A stretch of 64,000 bases of DNA from Silurus meridionalis (Eukaryota > Chordata > Actinopteri > Siluriformes > Siluridae): NCBI RefSeq assembly GCF_014805685.1, contig NC_060887.1, positions 36,527,305 through 36,591,304 on the forward strand. The letters are read 5' to 3'. Positions 44,643-52,034 of the stretch are shown piece by piece. The stretch's first letter is position 1. Each line of letters starts with the position of its first letter. The notes beneath the pieces are model-generated. The model was not told where the DNA came from and made no database searches. It saw only the letters and a list, made by a program, of their open reading frames with translations. The position numbers and the translations under genes are program-made.

Positions 44643-44783
44643 TCATACCTCTGTAACTAAGCCCCCAGCTCCTGCTCCTCTCTCCAGCACCGTCACCGCT
44701 CTCCGGTTCACACCACAAACAGCCTCTATTGCCCCTCTAACTGCCCCATGTCCCCTCCAGCAGCGCCGCCACTGCACCGCCAT
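38371..44783 (-). CDS. pdss1: Decaprenyl/solanesyl diphosphate synthase subunit 1, complete (11 exons)
   Basis: Pdss1 is the catalytic subunit of the mitochondrial trans-polyprenyl diphosphate synthase (partner Pdss2), which adds isopentenyl units to build the side chain of ubiquinone. Eleven exons splice to 1239 nt, 412 aa plus stop; human is about 415 aa. Visible landmarks: Arg-rich, mitochondrial-type N-terminus ([20 protein letters not shown]); [12 protein letters not shown] around residues 122-135; first aspartate-rich motif DDVID at 177-181; [20 protein letters not shown]; second aspartate-rich motif DDVLD at 304-308; C-terminus [10 protein letters not shown]. Both catalytic Asp motifs are intact. 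The Pdss2 subunit lacks good DDxxD motifs, so this is Pdss1. The gene is convergent with abi1 and in tandem with apbb1ip. An in-frame ATG at 44864 would add 27 residues but has a weaker context and makes a poorer presequence. Confidence 0.96.
38754..38781. repeat. (CT)n microsatellite
   Basis: CT run in pdss1 intron 10 (last intron); a second CT run is at 39432-39466. Confidence 0.9.
39523..39603 (-). CDS. pdss1: pdss1 exon 10
   Basis: 81 nt, phase 0, acceptor ctgttacag, donor gtaaga. It encodes [20 protein letters not shown] and AWRYVLE. It follows a 1.97-kb intron that carries a LINE and a (GA)n minisatellite. Confidence 0.95.
39608..40027. repeat. (GA)n-rich minisatellite in pdss1 intron 9
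   Basis: 420 bp of purine on the + strand with recurrent gacagaggtagaaagagaga units of about 20 bp. In the pdss1 transcript it is a pyrimidine tract directly upstream of exon 10 (39523-39603). Open frames through it are artefacts. Confidence 0.9.
40075..41497 (+). mobile_element. L2-like non-LTR retrotransposon, 5'-truncated
   Basis: A coding part (to 40671) is followed by a long 3' UTR (gatgaggatgggttccctct, gctgctttgagacaatgttc, gcgctatacaaataaaaatg) and a (TTGAA)n tail at 41478-41497. It lies antisense inside the pdss1 intron between exons 9 and 10. Assignment to L2 rather than another CR1-group clade is from memory of similar fish elements. Confidence 0.85.
40081..40671 (+). CDS. C-terminal reverse transcriptase-polyprotein fragment of the L2-like LINE
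   Basis: Uninterrupted frame of about 190 codons with [67 protein letters not shown] and [15 protein letters not shown], the standard end of CR1/L2-type ORF2 after the reverse transcriptase. The polymerase core is missing, so it cannot act alone. Lack of stops suggests fairly recent insertion. Confidence 0.8.
   Translation, partial: KGSMWSCSHVNDITRIFFHLRNIAKIRNMMSLQDAEKLVDAFVTSRLDYCNALLSGCVSKCINKLQLVQNAAARVLTRSRKYDHITPVLISLHWLPIKSRIDYKILLLTYKALNGLAPQYLSELLYQYDPPRLLRSKGAGYLLVPQIMKTTAGGRSFSYKAPQLWNSLPISVRDSDTVSVFKSRLKTYLFSQAFYQ
41575..41688 (-). CDS. pdss1: pdss1 exon 9, second aspartate-rich motif
   Basis: 114 nt, phase 0, acceptor tttcctgcag, donor gtacct. It encodes [43 protein letters not shown] chelates Mg2+ for isopentenyl diphosphate. 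Confidence 0.96.
41920..41968. repeat. (AT)n microsatellite
   Basis: About 22 AT units in the pdss1 intron between exons 8 and 9. Confidence 0.95.
42135..42215 (-). CDS. pdss1: pdss1 exon 8
   Basis: 81 nt, phase 0, acceptor ccccgcag, donor gtaacg. It encodes [20 protein letters not shown] and NVGIAFQ, leading into the second aspartate-rich motif on exon 9. Confidence 0.95.
42299..42408 (-). CDS. pdss1: pdss1 exon 7
   Basis: 110 nt, acceptor cattcccag, donor gtatgt. It encodes [20 protein letters not shown] and [16 protein letters not shown]. The K-T-ASL helix follows the active-site cavity in prenyl synthases. Confidence 0.96.
42460..42513. repeat. (CA)n downstream of pdss1 exon 6 (UG in transcript)
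   Basis: 27 CA units on +. On the gene strand the UG repeat starts 9 nt into intron 6 and makes up nearly half of that 114-nt intron. Confidence 0.97.
42523..42634 (-). CDS. pdss1: pdss1 exon 6
   Basis: 112 nt from acceptor 'aag' to donor gtacga. It encodes [37 protein letters not shown] and one base of Gly. UG repeats of more than 50 nt sit directly upstream of the acceptor and 8 nt downstream of the donor. The length is not a multiple of three, so skipping breaks the frame. Confidence 0.95.
42638..42691. repeat. (CA)n at the acceptor of pdss1 exon 6 (UG in transcript)
   Basis: 27 CA units on +. On the gene strand the UG repeat reaches to 3 nt before the exon (…gtgtgaag|GCC) and is 44% of the 124-nt intron 5. 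Confidence 0.97.
42759..42900 (-). CDS. pdss1: pdss1 exon 5, first aspartate-rich motif
   Basis: 142 nt, acceptor gtgtctcag, donor gtgagt. It encodes [40 protein letters not shown] and EMWGERK. DDVID binds the Mg2+-diphosphate of the allylic substrate. Phase joins exon 4 by completing a Gly codon. Confidence 0.96.
42950..43535 (+). mobile_element. Tc1-like element 'cactatatggacaaa', copy 6, split by a GGAT minisatellite
   Basis: Left part 42950-43060 (tactgaacacctttggaatga, ctgactgcaccccagacctc) and right part 43430-43535 (ctcaaatctccacaagcaca, aatctagtggaacatcttccc) are consecutive segments of the same transposase. The tandem repeat at 43061-43335 sits between them. Confidence 0.8.
43061..43335. 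repeat. (GGAT)n / TGGATGGGTTGG minisatellite
   Basis: About 275 bp of GGAT, GGGT and GGTT tetramers arranged in longer recurring blocks (gggttggttggtggatgga). In pdss1 intron 4. Confidence 0.95.
43679..43809 (-). CDS. pdss1: pdss1 exon 4
   Basis: 131 nt. The acceptor is a tandem cagcag, so the exon may begin at 43809 (adds Gln) or 43806. It encodes [40 protein letters not shown] and RG plus two bases. GKGKAFRP binds isopentenyl diphosphate in this family. Confidence 0.94.
43812..43841. repeat. (CA)n at the acceptor of pdss1 exon 4 (UG in transcript)
   Basis: About 14 CA units directly upstream (gene strand) of the cagcag tandem acceptor. Confidence 0.95.
43980..44115 (-). CDS. pdss1: pdss1 exon 3
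   Basis: 136 nt after acceptor gcgctccag, donor gtgtgc. It encodes [20 protein letters not shown], then [20 protein letters not shown] and DIKK. The DPF...DLK-LYEDI block is a Pdss1 signature. A (TGC)n run gives five consecutive cysteines just before the conserved part. Confidence 0.92.
44165..44365. repeat. Purine minisatellite in pdss1 intron 2
   Basis: Units like ggtggagaaaaggaggagaaaa of 11-22 bp. It fills about 200 of the 277 nt of intron 2 and is a pyrimidine tract on the gene strand. Confidence 0.9.
44393..44448 (-). CDS. pdss1: pdss1 exon 2
   Basis: 56 nt between acceptor ccttctcag and donor gtcagt, encoding [18 protein letters not shown] and two bases of an Arg codon. The sequence itself is poorly conserved. 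I accept it because it exactly bridges the phase mismatch between exon 1 (phase 0) and exon 3 (phase 2), and it continues the basic N-terminal region. Confidence 0.75.
44483..44640. repeat. Two (GT)n arrays in pdss1 intron 1
   Basis: GT runs at 44483-44519 and 44605-44640. The second ends 8 nt from the exon 1 donor. On the gene strand they are CA repeats. Confidence 0.95.
44649..44783 (-). CDS. pdss1: pdss1 exon 1 (start codon, mitochondrial presequence)
   Basis: 135 nt, 45 codons from ATG at 44783 to donor gtatga. The protein start is basic, with an amphipathic-looking Arg/Ala/Gly pattern and no early acidic residue, typical of matrix targeting. The context gcaacATGg (A at -3, G at +4) is a strong start. 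Phase 0 at the donor. Confidence 0.85.
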
Positions 44784-44835
44784 GTTGCCCTCAGAGCGGA
44801 GGAGCGGGGTAAAGCTGCTCCCTGCCGCTTCCTGC
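44777..44835 (-). promoter_or_regulatory. pdss1 putative core promoter: YY1-like and ETS-like sites
   Basis: The + strand CCGCCATGTTG at 44777-44787 matches the YY1 consensus and overlaps the pdss1 start codon. GCCGCTTCCTGC at 44824-44835 (GCAGGAAGCGGC on the gene strand) resembles an ETS/GABP site. No TATA box is seen. Both motif classes are common at promoters of nuclear genes for mitochondrial proteins. The assignment is by motif only. Confidence 0.45.
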
Positions 44836-44910
44836 TTCACAAGGACCCCTGTGGTATCTCTCATTTCCGCCTGACTGAAAATCTCACACTACACTATCAT
44901 CATATTACAG

Positions 44911-45052
44911 GTGTAACGATACACAACACTCACAGTTCGGTACGAAACTCGGTTTTTAACTCACGGTCCTGTTCGATATCGGTACTGAAATTTATAGGAA
45001 AAGAAATGCAAAACATAAAATTGCTTTTATAATAATAATAATAATAATAATA

Positions 45053-45085
<33 letters not shown>

Positions 45086-45150
45086 GCAATTTATTATTAT
45101 TAACATTTGGGAACATTAACAGTTAGTAAAAAATATTTATAAAAATTAAA
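44911..45150. mobile_element. DNA-transposon-like fragment, second copy of 4571-4990 type
   Basis: gtgtaacgatacacaacactcacagttcggtacgaaactcgg start, then (AAT)n/(ATT)n at 45028-45083 and aacgcaatttattattatta as in the first copy. Immediately upstream of pdss1. Confidence 0.55.
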
Positions 45151-45368
45151 TATAAAAATAATATTTAAATCTGAACTACTGTCAATATCTCCGTCATATT
45201 CAGACCCATTTCTTTTTCTGTGTCATTTTACTGAGTGTTGTTTATTTTTATTGTTATACTATTTGCAAATGTTATATCTATTTTATATTTTAATTACCTT
45301 TCCTCATGATTTTTGTAAACTTACATTTTATAATGCAGAATTTATCCTTTTATACTTTGTATTCTTAT

Positions 45369-45422
<54 letters not shown>
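45369..45422. repeat. (AAT)n microsatellite
   Basis: 18 AAT units; reads as poly-Asn by chance in one frame. Confidence 0.95.
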
Positions 45423-45424
45423 CA

Positions 45425-46225
45425 TATAAAGTTCATTTAACCAGGCAGATAAATATCCACCTAAATGCTTGAAAACAGTCTATCTAATCAAAAAAAGGAC
45501 CGGAAATGGGCGGGATGCAGTATCTACAAGAGATTCTCAATGCAACAGTACACCGTGCTAATTATGTTAGAGTGCAGATTGTGGCGCAGAACCCGGAAGT
45601 GTTTTAAACAGGTAAAGTACCAGGTTCATCTACTGAGTGGGGAAAAAAGTGTGAAATCCTAAAGAAATAAAGTGATTCTGTGAATCTGCTCTTCATATTT
45701 TTGGGGGATTGTCCCCATACACAAATATTTTGGATTAAATTTTCCTCATTTATTTCCTAGATTTCTCTCAATTCTCCAAATATGTTCTGTTTAGTAAAAA
45801 TGCAAATATGATGAGGTCTTTATTATTAATCTTTTATTATTGCTCAACAAATCTCATATCCATCGTAGTAGATACTTACCTACTTTCCCATACTTACATC
45901 CTGTATATATAATTTGATACTTTGGCAATAAAAAAATGAATAATGATCAGGTTCTCCTCATAGTATCCACATAGTGTGCTTTATTATTAATGTGTTAATT
46001 AATGTGTTGTTAAAAAACAACGTCTTGTCACGTTAAGCCATGTTAAGAGTTTTCTCTACTGAAAACACCGAGTGTGTGTGTGCATGGTGCATCACAAAAA
46101 TAGAGTTTTCTCTCTTTTTTTACAGACCATGTGGGATCTCTGGGGTCTCTCCTCTCATGATTATTTCAACCTTCAACGTCACATAATCAGTATCTGTACA
46201 GTGTATCTTTTTCTCACTACACTTC
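45425..46225. other. pdss1-apbb1ip intergenic stretch, nothing recognised
   Basis: AT-rich, no gene. A short frame at 45465-45662 lacks any family feature. Confidence 0.4.
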
Positions 46226-46227
46226 AT

Positions 46228-46430
46228 TTGATAAAGAAGGTCAGTGGTTAAGACTCTGAGTTTCTGATCAGGAAGTGGTTCAGGCCTCAGTATTGCCAAA
46301 CTGTCCCTCTTATGGCCCCTGAACAAAGCTCTTAACCTTCAGTGCTCCAGGGGTCAGGTATCATGACTGACCCTGTACTCTGACCCCAGCTTCCTAACAT
46401 CACTGGGATGTGAGGACAGAATTAGTCTTT
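46228..46430 (+). mobile_element. SINE, left half of a tail-to-tail pair
   Basis: Head ggtcagtggttaagactctg, core attgccaaactgtccctcttatggcccctgaacaaagctcttaacc, tail tatcatgactgaccctgtact. Confidence 0.85.
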
Positions 46431-46449
46431 TTCAGTCAGATGGACGACT

Positions 46450-46680
46450 CAAGAGAATAAAATAGCCTGTATTTGTCACATATACATCACAGCACATCCT
46501 ATCTTGTTCACACACTGTGGTCAGAATACAGGGTCAGCCACAAAACCACGCCCCTGGAGCACTGAGGGTTAAGGGCCTTGCTAAAGGGACACACCAGTGG
46601 CAGCTTGGTGATACCAGGGATTAAACCCCCAACCTTCCGAACAGCATTTCAGCACGTAATCCCCTGAGTTCCCACCCATT
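46450..46680 (-). mobile_element. SINE, right half of a tail-to-tail pair
   Basis: Reverse-complement: cacagtatttgtcacatatac-like tail, core gagggttaagggccttgctaaagggacacaccagtggcagcttgg, head cccctgagttcccaccc. Confidence 0.85.
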
Positions 46681-46969
46681 TCAGAATGAGAGGTATTTCC
46701 CCATGAGTGTGTTGTGCCATTTCCCTTGTGTAACCATCACTATGAGTACACACACTTCTTAACACCTATTTATCTGTGTGTATTTTGTAATAAGTGTTAC
46801 AGTACGAGCGTTAGCTCTCACTGTGTGTGTTGAGGAACTGGCCGGCCGAGTCACCTATTAGGAAAGCAGAGAATAACGGCTTCTCTGAGGTGAGGACATC
46901 TGAGGGCGTTCAGATCGACTTGAGATTAACATATTTACTAAACGTATGATAAAAAACTATTTCACACAG

Positions 46970-47115
46970 TGTGTGAGTGAGTGTGTGAGTGAGTAAGTGT
47001 ATGAGTGTGAGTGTGTGAGTAAGTGTATGAGTGTGAGTGTGTGAGTAAGTGTATGAGTATGAGTGTGTGAGTAAGTGTATAAGTGTGAGTGAGTGAGTGT
47101 ATGTGTGTGAGTACA
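46970..47115. repeat. GTGTGAGTAAGTGTATGA minisatellite
   Basis: Tandem units of about 26 bp (gtgtgagtaagtgtatgagtgtgagt) with small changes. Confidence 0.9.
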
Positions 47116-47379
47116 CGTAGCCTGTTCAGATGATGTTCAGATGTTACATGATTATAAATTATGTTTGAAATGTTATAAGCAGCTGCCATGATCTGGCTAA
47201 ACCTTTCAGACTGATGTATACAATCAGCATATAATGTATTTCTTAGGTCTAGACAGAGGAGATTTAACAAATTTAAGAACTTAGAGTTAACATCTATACA
47301 GAGTATAAAGCATTTTTGTGTCTGGTAGTTGTTCTGTAGGTGGCGTACAGATGGCGCTGTTGCTTCACATATAGAATAA

Positions 47380-47381
<2 letters not shown>

Positions 47382-47464
<83 letters not shown>
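47382..47464. repeat. (AT)n microsatellite
   Basis: About 41 AT units in the pdss1-apbb1ip gap. Confidence 0.95.
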
Positions 47465-47467
<3 letters not shown>

Positions 47468-47469
47468 TA

Positions 47470-48150
47470 TTCATGCTCAGGGCGTGGAGCAGAGGTCAAG
47501 GCAGTTGAGTGGACAGGGTTGCCAGGTTGTGCTCATTGAAATACTTAAAGGCAGCTGCCAAGATTTGGTTTTATTCTTCAAATAATTCGATTTATTCTTA
47601 TATATTTGCCTGAACGAATGCATAGTGAACTTGCAGACTGTTTCTGATAATGTACAGATCCATTTCTACTGTTACGTAAAGATAACGAGAGAGAAATTGC
47701 GATGGATAGGAAGAAAATAATGTCTAGCCATTATTATTGTTATTTATTTTCCTAAAAAAAAGTTAATAAAAATGTGTTTTCCAATTCCTGATTGATTCCT
47801 GATAATTTTGGAGGGTTTTTTTTTTGGCCAGTAATTTATCTGAAACATGACAAAACTGATTAATTACATATATTCTTATCTATTAATTTTATTACATTAT
47901 AACACATTGTTGTAATATAAGCCAATGCTGGTACTTGTGTATTTTTTTACTCATCACACCAACCAAAAACAGGTCTGAATAATATGACTGAAACACATAT
48001 AGTGTGAATATATATTCATTTTTATGTTGTGCATTATTTGTATAGAGGGGGTGCATCTTTTCTTGTAATTTATTTTATTAAAAATGAGATTTAAGCACAT
48101 GATCGCACATTGAAACTGAGTATATCGATTCTTTAAAAAAACCCTGGAGA
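47470..48150. other. Intergenic, nothing recognised
   Basis: AT-rich sequence downstream of apbb1ip without a gene. Confidence 0.4.
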
Positions 48151-48154
48151 CTTG

Positions 48155-48160
48155 TTTATT
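48155..48160 (-). terminator. apbb1ip candidate polyadenylation signal AATAAA
   Basis: On the - strand, gcagaaataaacaag lies about 230 nt after the stop at 48387. The intervening sequence is AT-rich and non-coding, so it would be the 3' UTR. Confidence 0.5.
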
Positions 48161-48386
48161 TCTGCACAGAAATAAACAGTGATTTTATACAAACCTTTCA
48201 CTCATTACACATTAATTGCAAGTTTCCATTCCTATTTCCCCGGTTCTAACTTCAGCTATACCTCAGAAAAGAAATTCGATAAATCGGAGCACCGATAGAT
48301 TAGTCCCCAAAATACGAATCCAGACAAATCCACATATTTACAGCAAATATATATAGCGTCAAAAAAGGGTGAATTTTGCTGCAAGT

Positions 48387-49034
48387 TCACTGTCCACGTT
48401 TTTTCTGCATGGCCACCATGAGTTCTGACATGAAGTCACCACCAGAGGGCGCCGATTGTGTCGGTGTAGTTCTCTTTGGAGGTGGAGGTCCGACTTTCCT
48501 CAGAGACCCTGGTGTGGGCTTGAATCCTGCTCCAGAAGATGATGATGGTGGTGGTGGTGGAGGAGGAGGTGGAGGAACACCACCTGCAGCTATAGGAGGA
48601 GGTGGTGGTGGAAGATGATCTCCACCTAGTCGTGGAGGAGGAGGTGGAGGTGGTGGAAGATGATCTCCACCTAAAGCTGAAACTGGAGGAGGTGGTGGAG
48701 GTGGTGGAAAATGATCTCCACCTAGAGCTTGAAGAGGTGGAGAAGGAGGAGGGAGGAACACATCTGGAGGAGGTGGAGGAAGCTCTCCCAACATCATGGG
48801 AGGAGGTGGAGGGAGGAAGTCAGGAGGAAGCTCCATGTCATTGCTCGGCGGTGGAGGAAGCGGAAAGTCTGAGGGTGGAAGAGGGAAGGTGGGAACGGCT
48901 TGCTGAGGGCCGAGTGACGGGAGCTGCTTCTTCACAGGCAGAAATGGTGGTGGTGGTGGAGCCAGAGGCAGGCTGGGGTCCGGGGGTGGTGGGGGCAGGA
49001 CGTGGCCTGGAGGTGGTGGAATGAAAGCCGGGGC
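48387..49034 (-). CDS. apbb1ip: apbb1ip last exon: proline-rich C-terminus
   Basis: 648 nt, 215 codons plus TGA, acceptor tttttttaag. It encodes many PPPPP runs, including [15 protein letters not shown] and [11 protein letters not shown], i.e. profilin and Ena/VASP EVH1-type ligands. The segment GGDH(F/L)PPPPPP is repeated three times in tandem. The conserved end reads KVGPPPPKR...[16 protein letters not shown]. An antisense open frame across this exon is only a shadow of the GGT/CCA bias. Confidence 0.95.
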   Translation of the reverse strand, partial: APAFIPPPPGHVLPPPPPDPSLPLAPPPPPFLPVKKQLPSLGPQQAVPTFPLPPSDFPLPPPPSNDMELPPDFLPPPPPMMLGELPPPPPDVFLPPPSPPLQALGGDHFPPPPPPPPVSALGGDHLPPPPPPPPRLGGDHLPPPPPPIAAGGVPPPPPPPPPPSSSSGAGFKPTPGSLRKVGPPPPKRTTPTQSAPSGGDFMSELMVAMQKKRGQ

Positions 49035-51993
49035 CTTAAAAAAAACAAACAAAAATGTTGTTTTTAGAATATAGTTTAAATCATATTTTCTGATTAAGAG
49101 GTTAATGTAGATAATCGATTATTAAAACTACACGTTTATTCGAAGGTTAATAAGCTCAAAATAAAGATGAAGCAGGGTATGTTGTGTAGTATATTATTTG
49201 TTGGAAGAGATTTATATTTATTGTCATTTATACAAAATTACACAAAGATTTATTAGCTTTTGCTTTATGCAAATGTGGTGTATTATTAGCTAATATCATG
49301 GGTCAAGTACAAACCGACTCTTTGAATCGACTCGTCTCAAAGAGTGATTCATATTTTGTCTATTAATCCTTAGCTGCATTGCCATATTTTCATTATAGGA
49401 TCTATAATCAAAGTGTGTGTACGTAGACTTAAATACTTCTAAATCTTCTGTAATCATGTTCAACCCTAATACAAGTTCTGTCAAGGTCTTTTTAATTTTC
49501 TGCATTTTCAGCAACTTGGCAACCTCAAACTTCTCGTGCAGCATTTTGTTACAAACAGCTGAGAAATATGTCTAACACTGCGAGTCAGTATCAGGTGTTA
49601 GTTGTTAGACAGGACAACAACATGGCGTGTTAAGAGCTTCCACGTGTTAGCGCTTGAGGAAAAAATGTACCGTCGTTACGGCTTAGAACAGGAAATGCAC
49701 ATGGATTTCTCTCTCATGCAATGAATACAAGTAGAGCATTTTATTAGCTCGTGTACCTTGAGTGCTGGCTCCGAGTGGGGCTGAGGAGCATGTCCGTTTG
49801 CTGCTTTGGCTGAAAAACACAATCATTTCATTCTGACATGTTTTATATCCTTGCTTTAGTTTAAAGATGGAAAAACGTCAATTAAATGTTATTTGGATTG
49901 CGCTGTTAACAACACGGGCATCGTCACAAAGCAGCTTTACAGCGTTAAGTTCAGCGGCTGTGAAAAAGTGTGGAAACAACTGGTATTTTATGGTTTTTGA
50001 GACACAACAGAAGAATTTGTGTAAAAGACGGAGAACAGGAGAGAAGATGTTAGCAGTCTACCTCACCCCCACAGTCAAACATGGAGGTTGGAGACTTATT
50101 CCAAGTGAAAGGAATCTTTAACCAACATGGCTACCATTCTACACTTCAACATACACCATGCAATTCCATCTGGACTGCGGCTAATTGGAAGTGACGTCAC
50201 CATACAGGAAGAGCCGAAGCCTAAATTCGAGTTCTGTAAGAGTTATTTACAGAGCAAACAGTCGTCTGGAGTGATATCTCTCATGGAATGAGCTTCCCAG
50301 TCACCTCACCTAAATCCTATTGAACTGCTCTGGGATCAAATGCATCAAAGAAATCTCCAACCAGTGAAGAACATCTTTGGGAAGTTTTACAAGAGGCACA
50401 GCGAAGTTTTTCAGCTGAATGTTGAAAATTGTTATTTATGCAAAAAAGGGGGATTTTTCAATGAAAATCAAGTGGAACATCTGGACATTTAAATACTTGT
50501 TTGGTCAAAGTCGGTCTTTATACTGTTATATTACTGATTTTGTTGCATAAAAAACAAGAGGAACATGCACATGTCTCTCAAAAACCATAAAAGATTATTG
50601 AATGTAGATCATTTAATTTAAAAAATAAAGAAAGTTTATAATGTATTTATTAATTTATTAAAGGTTTTCACACTACTTCTTGCTTTCTTTACATATATTA
50701 CATACATCTTGCACTAATATACGGTTGTTGTACTTTTTTACCAGTCTTTATAAATTGTATATTAAATCTATATAGTATATATTTATATTTTGATAAATAT
50801 ATTACATGCTGTACATATATTTACATATTTATCTGCTCTTGCCAATTTGCACAATTGCTACTATGTGCACTTTTGGTAGATGCAAAACTGCATTTCGTTG
50901 CTGTGTACCTGTACTGTACTGTGCAATGACAATACACTTGTATCTTTCTATTTATCTTTGAAGATCTGCTTTACATGGGTTGGACTGAAAGATCTCCTGC
51001 TATAGAGCTCTAAACCCTATTGAACACCTTTGGGATGAATGTGAACGCTGACTGCACCCCAGCTTCTCACCTACATCACTACCTGACTTTAATGACACCC
51101 TTGTGTCTGAATGAATCTCCACAAATCTAGTGGAACATCTACTCAGAAGAGCGGAGGTTATTATTATAAGAGCAAATGAAGACTAAATGTGGAACAGGAC
51201 ATTGAAAAAGCACAAAATCGTATGGTCAGGTGTCCACAAATATTTGTTCATATAGTCTATGTATTTCGTTAGCTGCCATGTGACAATGTCCAGTTTATAA
51301 AAGAAATAAACACTTAAACACAAACTTAATCTTAAAATTATCACAAAAATATTAACTTTTATAGAGCTGAGCAGTGAAAAATATCATTTTGGAAAAGAAC
51401 AATGGGAAACACAAAACCATAAATCATTTTCATAAAGGTTTTGTGAAAGTGGTGTAGAATAAAATTCTACATTTATATTCATATTCAGAAAAGTTGATGC
51501 TGTTTAATGATTGCTGTCTATACACAAGTATCATGGGAGGTTGTATTATTGGACTCCAAAGGTTATCAGTTTAAATCCCAGCCACACCAAGCTGCCACTC
51601 CTGGGCCCCTGAGCAAGGCCCCAAACCCTACCGTTGCTCAGTTGTATGAATGAAATAAATGTAAATCTATATCTGTTACTAGTCATAATGAAGGAACATC
51701 TGTAGAATCTTAACTTTAAATATAAAAGGCCTTGGTAGATTCATCATTTCGTCATGTATGGGGTGTGCAAACTTTTGCACTTGGCTGTATCTGGTTGTTT
51801 TATGTAAGAATTCACAAGGCTTTAGTTTATAATGTGTAATATGTGGTTACCTTTCGGTGTTGGTGAAGGTGTAGATGCAGTGGAGGATGACGGACTCGGC
51901 TGGAGGCTCCTGTTCGTCCAGACTGAAGACAGAGACGACCCTTTTCTCACAGCATTCTTATAGTTCTCATATAACGTCTTACCGTACTGGAGA

Positions 51994-52034
<41 letters not shown>

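Noticed and set aside
44784..44864. Upstream in-frame ATG for pdss1 at 44864
   Set aside because: The context is weaker than at 44783, the added residues include Glu and Asp and spoil a mitochondrial presequence, and MAVQWRR is the better match to family N-termini. Not fully excluded.
48602..49024. 140-codon Glu/Val-rich frame on the + strand
   Set aside because: It is the exact antisense of the proline-rich apbb1ip exon; CCN codons read backwards give Glu/Gly/Val runs.
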